Positions 6,324-10,074 of a DNA stretch of 10,074 nucleotides are shown piece by piece. Below the pieces are notes generated by a model, which was not told the origin of the DNA, did no database searches, and saw only the letters and a program-made list of their open reading frames with translations. The translations under genes were made by a program, and so were the position numbers. Source of the DNA: Bacillota bacterium (GTDB taxonomy: Bacteria; Bacillota_E; JAJZYS01; JAJYTV01); contig JAJZVM010000153.1 of NCBI GenBank assembly GCA_021845645.1, positions 1 to 10,074 on the forward strand, read 5' to 3'. Numbering within the stretch: the stretch's first letter is position 1; each line of letters opens with the position of its first letter.

Positions 6324-7812
6324 TTACCGGTCCTCGCTGTCGCGTTCGTGGAGGTACGCCTTGCCGCGCAGCATCGACGCCAAGGCGGCGACGAAGGCCA
6401 GGGTCGCGGCCGTCACCATGACCGCGCTCATCGCCTCCATGAACGGGGGCGAGATCAGGTGGGGGAAGAAGTGGTTGCCGAGCACCGTCCTGCGGCTTGC
6501 GGCGGGCAGGGCCCGGAGCACAGCCGCCGGCAGAATGTTGGCCATCGGGTTGTAGCCGAGAAGCGCCGCGAAGAGGGCCTCGATCGGAGGCAGGTGCGAT
6601 ACCCCGGCGGCCACGGCCGTCGGGATGCCCACCCGCGCGAGGCCGTGGAAGAGCGTCGCCGGGAGGCTCTGCGAGAGGCGCACGACGAGGATGCTGAAAA
6701 ACACCGCGATGGAGAACATCATCGAGCTGTTGGTGAAGGTGGCGCGCATGCCGACCATCAGGGGGATCATGTCGATCGCAGCCCGTAGCGGCGCGTCCAC
6801 GAAGTTCACTCCGTGCAGCGGCAGCCAGATGCCCTGCAGCCAAATCACCAGCATGAACTGCAGGCCGCCGCGCGCGATCCCGGCGAGAAACTGGCTCAGA
6901 TTGCCCGCGGAGAAGGCGCGGATCTTGAAGAGATCGAGATGGAACATGGGTTCCGCGACCCGCCGCTCCACGGCGATGAAGGCGGCGAGCAGGACGACGC
7001 CGAGGCCGATGAAGATCTGCACCATCGGGTTGCCCCAGCCCATGTTCGCGCCGCCATAGGGCATGATCGCGTAGGTGAAGCCGAGCAGCAGCACCACGAG
7101 ACCGACCGCGAAGAAGAGGTTGCCCCACCAGTCGATGTGCTGGTCCGCCTTGGGCTTCGTAGTCTCACGCAGGGCGACGTAGGCCCAGATCGTCCCGGCG
7201 AGGCCCACCGGCACGCTCACGAGGAAGATCAGGTGCCAGTCGATCACCGAGAGCACGCCGCCCAGAATCAGGCCGATCAGGCCGCCGCCGATGCCGGCGA
7301 TCTGGTTGATGCCCATGGCGAGGCCGCGCTCGTTGAACGGGAAGGCGTCCGTGAGGATCGCCGCCGAGTTGGCGAAGAGGAAGGCGGCGCCGATGCCCTG
7401 CACGAGGCGCAGCAGGATGAGGGCCAGGGCAGCGGACTTGCCGGTCATCCAGAGCGATACGCCGTAAAGCGCGAGCGAGCCGATGGTGAAGACGAGGAAT
7501 CCCGCCTTGTAGAGACGCACGCGGCCATACATGTCGGAGAGCCGGCCGAACGTCACGAGCGTCACCGCGGAGACGATCATGAAGCCGAGCAGCATCCAGA
7601 GCAGGTAGTCGGTGTTGGACGGCACGAGCGGGTTGATCTTGATGCCTGAAGATCGCCGGCAGCGAAATGATCGTGATCGACGAGTTGAGCGAGGCCATGA
7701 GGACGTCCAACGTCGTGTTCGAAAGCGCAATCCACTTGTATGGAACCCTGTGGTGCAGCGGCTTCGACGTGCTCTCTGCGCGGGCTCGCCGCGACCGGTC
7801 CGCTTGGCTCAT
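6324..7812 (-). pseudogene. MFS transporter, DHA2 (14-TM drug/H+ antiporter) type, with a frameshift near its N-terminus
   Basis: This is an inner-membrane major facilitator probably exporting drugs or other small molecules by proton antiport. The N-terminus is read from ATG 7812 to about 7647 (PYKWIALSNTTLDVLMASLNS then IISLPAIFR). The rest is read in another frame from about 7644 (GIKINPLVPSN) to TAA 6324. Relatives read LPAIFRGIxxNPLxP without a break, so two bases seem to be missing: AGGC where AGGGGC would restore the frame, at plus-strand 7645-7646. Restored length is about 496 aa, typical of DHA2. Seen: motif A GRLSDMYGRVRLYKAG, motif B LLRLVQGIGAAFLFANSAAI, motif C-like IAGIGGGLIGLILGG and many hydrophobic helices. 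The start codon overlaps the stop of the MarR gene (ATGA), so the two form an operon. The long intact downstream part suggests a recent mutation or a sequencing error. Confidence 0.82.
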
Positions 7813-8300
7813 CGGGCTTCGCCCCCCTCTCGTGTGGTCTTGCCCAATTGGCGCTCCCAGGCTGCGCAGGCCGTCTCGAGCACCTTGAGCTCCGCCTCGG
7901 ACACGCCGTCCAGGAGGTTTAGGAGCGCCGACCGCTGACGACCTTGGGCGGCGGCCACGGCCGCCGCGCCCTCGTCCGTGAGCGAGAGAGGTACGACGCG
8001 GCGGTCGCCCGCCGCGCGCGACGGATGCGCGGCCCGCAGCACGAGCCCACGACGCACCAGACCATCGATGCTGGCGCTCACGGTCGCCGGCGCAAGCTCG
8101 AGGCGTGTGGCGAGATCCGCCGTGCGGTGGCAGTCCGTGCCGATTGCGATCAGAAGGCGCAACTGCGGCAGGGTGAGCGGTTCTTCGCCGCCGGCCGAGG
8201 CGGCTCGCTGCAAGGTGCGCACGAGACGAGGCAGCACCTCGAGGATGCGCACGACGAGGCCCTCGCGCGTCGTGGCCGGCGCGTTGTTATAGATCGTCAT
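7809..8300 (-). CDS. MarR-family transcriptional regulator
   Basis: This is a winged helix-turn-helix dimeric regulator, most likely a ligand-responsive repressor of itself and the downstream exporter. From ATG 8300 it is 163 aa, a usual MarR length. Seen: an N-terminal helix (RILEVLPRLVRTLQRA, 18-33), LTLPQLRLLIAI (42-53), the helix-turn-helix region about 56-84 including ADLATRLELAPATVSASIDG, and the beta-wing with GDRRVVPLSLTDEG (98-111), which contains the typical D-R wing residues. AGGGAGG (8313-8319 on the plus strand, read in reverse) lies 12 bases before ATG, a little far but usable. The frame runs upstream past this ATG, but without family resemblance. Its TGA overlaps the ATG of the MFS gene. 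The ornithine-cyclodeaminase-like gene is divergent, so the regulator may control both directions (inference). Confidence 0.87.
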   Translation of the reverse strand: MTIYNNAPATTREGLVVRILEVLPRLVRTLQRAASAGGEEPLTLPQLRLLIAIGTDCHRTADLATRLELAPATVSASIDGLVRRGLVLRAAHPSRAAGDRRVVPLSLTDEGAAAVAAAQGRQRSALLNLLDGVSEAELKVLETACAAWERQLGKTTREGGEAR

Positions 8301-8330
8301 GTGAAAGGTTTGCCTCCCTAAACATCTGTC

Positions 8331-8360
8331 AGGATAGACGTCCTGGGGCGGGAGGCGCAA
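8331..8360 (-). promoter_or_regulatory. Possible promoter of the marR-MFS operon
   Basis: Read on the minus strand, TTGCGC (8360-8355) and TATCCT (8336-8331) are separated by 18 bases. They match the sigma-70 consensus at 3 and 4 of 6 positions and lie 30-60 bases before the marR start. This is a weak match and a tentative call. Confidence 0.25.
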
Positions 8361-8440
8361 CCGGCGCACCTGGGGAGGAATCCCGCACACCACCCGCAGG
8401 GACTTTGCCGGGTGGCGCTCGAAGTAGTGCAAGGACGACC

Positions 8441-8455
8441 GGGGACCGGGTCCCC
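8441..8455. promoter_or_regulatory. Perfect 15-bp inverted repeat, candidate operator
   Basis: GGGGACC-G-GGTCCCC has two 7-base arms that are exact reverse complements around one base. It lies in the 252-base gap between the divergent marR and ornithine-cyclodeaminase-like genes, about 98 bases before the latter's start. Its size suits a dimeric regulator such as the adjacent MarR protein, but the binding protein is a guess. Confidence 0.4.
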
Positions 8456-8469
8456 TAGCGTCGACGAGA

Positions 8470-8485
8470 CCCTGCAGGGATGCAG
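8470..8485. repeat. Nested palindromes in the divergent intergenic region
   Basis: CCCTGCAGGG (8470-8479) is a perfect 10-base palindrome. Its CTGCA (8472-8476) also pairs with TGCAG at 8481-8485. Together with the repeat at 8441 it makes this short stretch rich in dyad symmetry, which fits a regulatory role but could be chance in G+C-rich DNA. Confidence 0.3.
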
Positions 8486-8537
8486 TAGCGGGAAAGCCCA
8501 TGGCGTCCGTCGCATCGAGGATCGGCGGAGCAATTCG

Positions 8538-8546
8538 GGAGGGGAG
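8538..8546 (+). promoter_or_regulatory. Ribosome binding site of the ornithine-cyclodeaminase-like gene
   Basis: GGAGGGGAG ends 6 bases before TTG 8553. This favours TTG 8553 over ATG 8565 and over the upstream in-frame start at 8412, which adds residues without family resemblance. Confidence 0.55.
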
Positions 8547-8552
8547 CAGGTC

Positions 8553-9554
8553 TTGAAGGTATTGATGCTGGGCCACGCCGATGTCGAGAAGTACCTGCCC
8601 ATGGACGCGTGCATCGATCTCATGGAGGAGACGCTCAAGGCGGGCTCGGCCGGGCAGGCCGTGCAGCCCCTGCGCTCGCGGATGCCGCTACCGGGCGGCA
8701 AGGGAGTCGTGGGTCTCATGCCGTCCTACCTCGGCACCATTCCGGCCGCGGGGGTCAAGGTGATCTCGGTCTTCCTTGGCAACACCGGAACGCGCTACGA
8801 GTCGCACCAGGGGCCCGTGCTGCTCTACGAGCCGGAGCATGGCCAGATCCTGGCGATGGCCGACGCCGCCACCATCACGGCCATCCGCACAGCGGCGGTA
8901 AGCGGGGCTGCGACACGCCATCTGGCGCGCAAGGGCCCGGTGGACCTCGCCATCCTCGGTTCGGGCACTCAGGCACTTCTGCACGTCGCGGCGGTGCGCG
9001 CCGTACGCGAGATCGCGCGGCTGCGCGTCTGGAGCCGCAGCGAGGAGCACGCCCGCCGCTTTGGGGAACTCGTTGAGGAGCGCCACGGGTTCGCCGTTGA
9101 GGTCATGCCGGATGCGCAGCGGGCGGTGGCGGGGGCGAGCGTCGTCTGCACGACGACGTCCTCCCGCGAACCGATCCTGCGCGGGTCGTGGCTCGCGCCA
9201 GGGACGCACCTCAACGTGGTCGGGGCATCGACGCAGGGTTTCCGCGAGGTGGACGGCGAGGCCGTCGCCCGCAGTCGGCTGTTCGTGGACTGGCGGGAGT
9301 CGGCGGCCAGCGAGGCGGACGAGATCCGCATCCCCATGGCCGCGGGGGAGATCGGCCAGGACCACATCCGGGGCGAGCTCGGCGAGCTCTTCGCGGGCAA
9401 GGTGGAGGGCAGGAGGTCGGACAACGAGATTACCCTCTTCAAGTCGCTGGGCATCGCGGTGGAGGACCTTGCGGCGGTGCACGCCGTGTACATGAGGGCC
9501 AAGTCGAGCGGGGGCGGCGTCGAGATCGAGTTCTCGGGCGAGCGCACCGAATAA
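8553..9554 (+). CDS. Ornithine cyclodeaminase/mu-crystallin family NAD(P)-dependent enzyme
   Basis: Members convert ornithine to proline and ammonia, or act as alanine dehydrogenase, ketimine reductase, or amino-acid dehydrogenase/synthase relatives. From TTG 8553 the protein is 333 aa, a usual length. Seen: MPSYLG (56-61), GVKVISVF with K69, which corresponds to the conserved substrate-carboxylate-binding Lys of the family, GPVLLYEPEHGQILAMAD (87-104), AIRTAAVSGAAT (110-121), the Rossmann nucleotide loop ILGSGTQA (134-141), VWSRS (159-163), CTTTSS (199-204), NVVGASTQGFREVD with the likely catalytic D234, and KSLGIAVEDLA near the C-terminus. The gene stands alone, divergent from marR. Imino-acid or ornithine chemistry would be compatible with the nearby 5-oxoproline-type operon, because both lead toward glutamate or proline, but this link is inference. 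The substrate cannot be told from sequence. Confidence 0.9.
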   Translation: MKVLMLGHADVEKYLPMDACIDLMEETLKAGSAGQAVQPLRSRMPLPGGKGVVGLMPSYLGTIPAAGVKVISVFLGNTGTRYESHQGPVLLYEPEHGQILAMADAATITAIRTAAVSGAATRHLARKGPVDLAILGSGTQALLHVAAVRAVREIARLRVWSRSEEHARRFGELVEERHGFAVEVMPDAQRAVAGASVVCTTTSSREPILRGSWLAPGTHLNVVGASTQGFREVDGEAVARSRLFVDWRESAASEADEIRIPMAAGEIGQDHIRGELGELFAGKVEGRRSDNEITLFKSLGIAVEDLAAVHAVYMRAKSSGGGVEIEFSGERTE

Positions 9555-9655
9555 TCGGCTGGTTCCAACGGGCCCAGTTGCGCCGCGCGGTCTGGGTTAC
9601 GACATAGACGCGGGCACCAGCCTGCGATCGGTTGACGCTCGCGTCTCGTCGAGCC

Positions 9656-9844
9656 TTAGACGAGTTCCCCATCGACCGGGAGCAGGCCGCGCGGCTCCTT
9701 GCGCTCAGCCTCGAGGTACGTGACGCCGCTGCCTGTGTTGATGGAGACCACGGTCCTTGCCGCATCGATCCATCCCTGCGCGCGGCGCGTCCTGGCCGCG
9801 GCCAACCTCGCGGCACCGTCAGGGCAAACATAGGTACCGTTCCG
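9656..9844 (-). pseudogene. C-terminal remnant of a second threonine-synthase-like PLP enzyme
   Basis: Read on the minus strand, bases 9844 to 9656 encode about 62 residues ending in TAA. Key segments are YVCPDGAARLAAA, QGWIDAARTVVSINTGSG and VTYLEAERKEP, which match the end of threonine-synthase-like proteins (consensus CPxGAA, GWI, VVxxNTGSGxKY). It differs clearly from the PLP gene at 2084, whose end reads NTASAHRY, so it is a different paralog. An in-frame stop lies at 9845-9847, and the N-terminal 80-85% of the protein is absent from the window. A TnpB gene starts immediately beyond, on the same strand. The remnant most likely represents a gene split by that element, with the N-terminal part past the window end. 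Alternatively it is simply a decayed fragment. Confidence 0.68.
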
Positions 9845-9847
9845 TTA

Positions 9848-10074
9848 GACCTACTCAAAACTATCCGAAGGTAGCTTTGACGCTAACTTCCTGCTTCATT
9901 GGGGCCGGTTTCACAGTGGCCAGATGGCCGCTGCCAGAGCCTGACCGTCCACAGGCTGACGCCGTGGAACTCACGGCGTATGTAGCCAAATTGGTCGCTG
10001 CGTTGAGATCGCGGTCGTGTGTGGTATGACATGCTGGGCAGGTCCAGCTGCGTATCGCGAGAGGCAGTTCTTCC
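9848..10074 (-). mobile_element. IS200/IS605 (IS1341-type) element, 3' end, running off the window
   Basis: The extent is inferred from the TnpB C-terminus and from the point where the neighbouring PLP homology stops. The element's right end should lie shortly after the tnpB stop, about 9840-9860. A pair of 5-base arms, TAGGT (9831-9835) and ACCTA (9849-9853), flanks this place and might relate to the subterminal hairpin typical of the family. However, its outer arm falls inside the PLP homology, so the exact boundary is unsure. Elements of this family do not make target-site duplications. Confidence 0.5.
9861..10074 (-). CDS. tnpB: TnpB (IS200/IS605 OrfB), C-terminal part
   Basis: TnpB is the RNA-guided nuclease encoded by IS200/IS605-type elements and the ancestor of Cas12. 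Only about 71 C-terminal codons are in the window; the gene enters from the right edge and ends at TAG 9861-9863. Seen: LPLAIRSWTCPACHTTHDRD, which contains the second CxxC of the zinc ribbon and then the D of the third RuvC motif in HDRDLNAATNLA, followed by the low-complexity Ser/Gly tail and MKQE, a usual ending of OrfB proteins. The usual WxCxxCG reads WTCPACH. The reading frame is open throughout the visible part, so nothing here shows the gene to be broken. Any guide RNA (reRNA/omega-RNA) would overlap the 3' end of tnpB and the right end of the element, about 9845-9990. Confidence 0.85.
   Translation of the reverse strand, partial: EELPLAIRSWTCPACHTTHDRDLNAATNLATYAVSSTASACGRSGSGSGHLATVKPAPMKQEVSVKATFG

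Noticed and set aside
6348..7649. Long plus-strand ORFs opposite the MFS gene, such as 6813-7649
   Set aside because: Compositionally biased Glu/Asp/His/Arg-rich products typical of antisense shadows in G+C-rich coding DNA; the minus strand gives a clear transporter.
8412..8552. N-terminal extension of the ornithine-cyclodeaminase-like gene to 8412
   Set aside because: The extra residues are not family-like and the region carries palindromes and a Shine-Dalgarno site before TTG 8553.
9634..9645. GACGC-TC-GCGTC inverted repeat as a terminator of the ornithine-cyclodeaminase-like gene
   Set aside because: The stem is only 5 bases with a 2-base centre, there is no T tract, and it is nearly 80 bases past the stop.
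9439..9858. Minus-strand 139-aa ORF across the end of the ornithine-cyclodeaminase-like gene
   Set aside because: Arg/Ser-rich product without family features; the true minus-strand signal here is in a different frame (PLP remnant 9656-9844).
9757..10029. Plus-strand 90-aa ORF at the right end
   Set aside because: It lies opposite the clear TnpB C-terminus and the PLP remnant and shows no motif.

Overview
The window is high-G+C bacterial DNA carrying a catabolic or accessory gene set. Most starts are GTG or TTG behind strong Shine-Dalgarno sequences (AGGAGG and similar), and genes are packed with short gaps or 4-bp overlaps. TRAP transport, 5-oxoprolinase-type enzymes and an enolase-superfamily enzyme are common in Alpha- and Betaproteobacteria, in high-G+C Firmicutes and in related uncultured lineages. 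I cannot assign the organism more narrowly. No rRNA, tRNA or CRISPR array was seen.

Region 1 (1-6260, + strand) looks like one operon. It starts with the C-terminal end of a TRAP transporter large permease (DctM), cut off or broken near the window edge. Then come pxpB (554), pxpA (1297), a threonine-synthase-like PLP enzyme (2084), pxpC (3289), an enolase-superfamily enzyme of the mandelate racemase type (4292) and a metallo-beta-lactamase-fold hydrolase of the UPF0173/YtkL type (5499). Gaps are -4 to about 52 bp. The set suggests uptake of a small carboxylate, ATP-driven opening of a lactam or related ring by PxpABC, and further conversion by the PLP, enolase and hydrolase enzymes. PxpA and PxpB both differ from their families at normally invariant motifs, so the substrate may not be 5-oxoproline.

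Region 2 (6324-8300, - strand) is a MarR-family regulator followed by a 14-TM-type (DHA2) MFS exporter, with the MarR stop overlapping the MFS start (ATGA). The MFS frame is broken near 7645 by what looks like loss of two C/G bases, either a real mutation or a sequencing error.

Region 3 (8301-9554) is a divergent intergenic region with clear palindromes, followed by an ornithine cyclodeaminase/mu-crystallin family gene on the + strand.

Region 4 (9555-10074, - strand) contains two pieces not evident as long ORFs. One is the last ~62 codons of a second threonine-synthase-like PLP protein. Directly upstream of it in the minus-strand reading direction is the C-terminus of an IS200/IS605-type TnpB (zinc ribbon and DRDxNAA motif), running off the window. 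The simplest reading is that a TnpB element interrupted the PLP gene at about 9845-9855.
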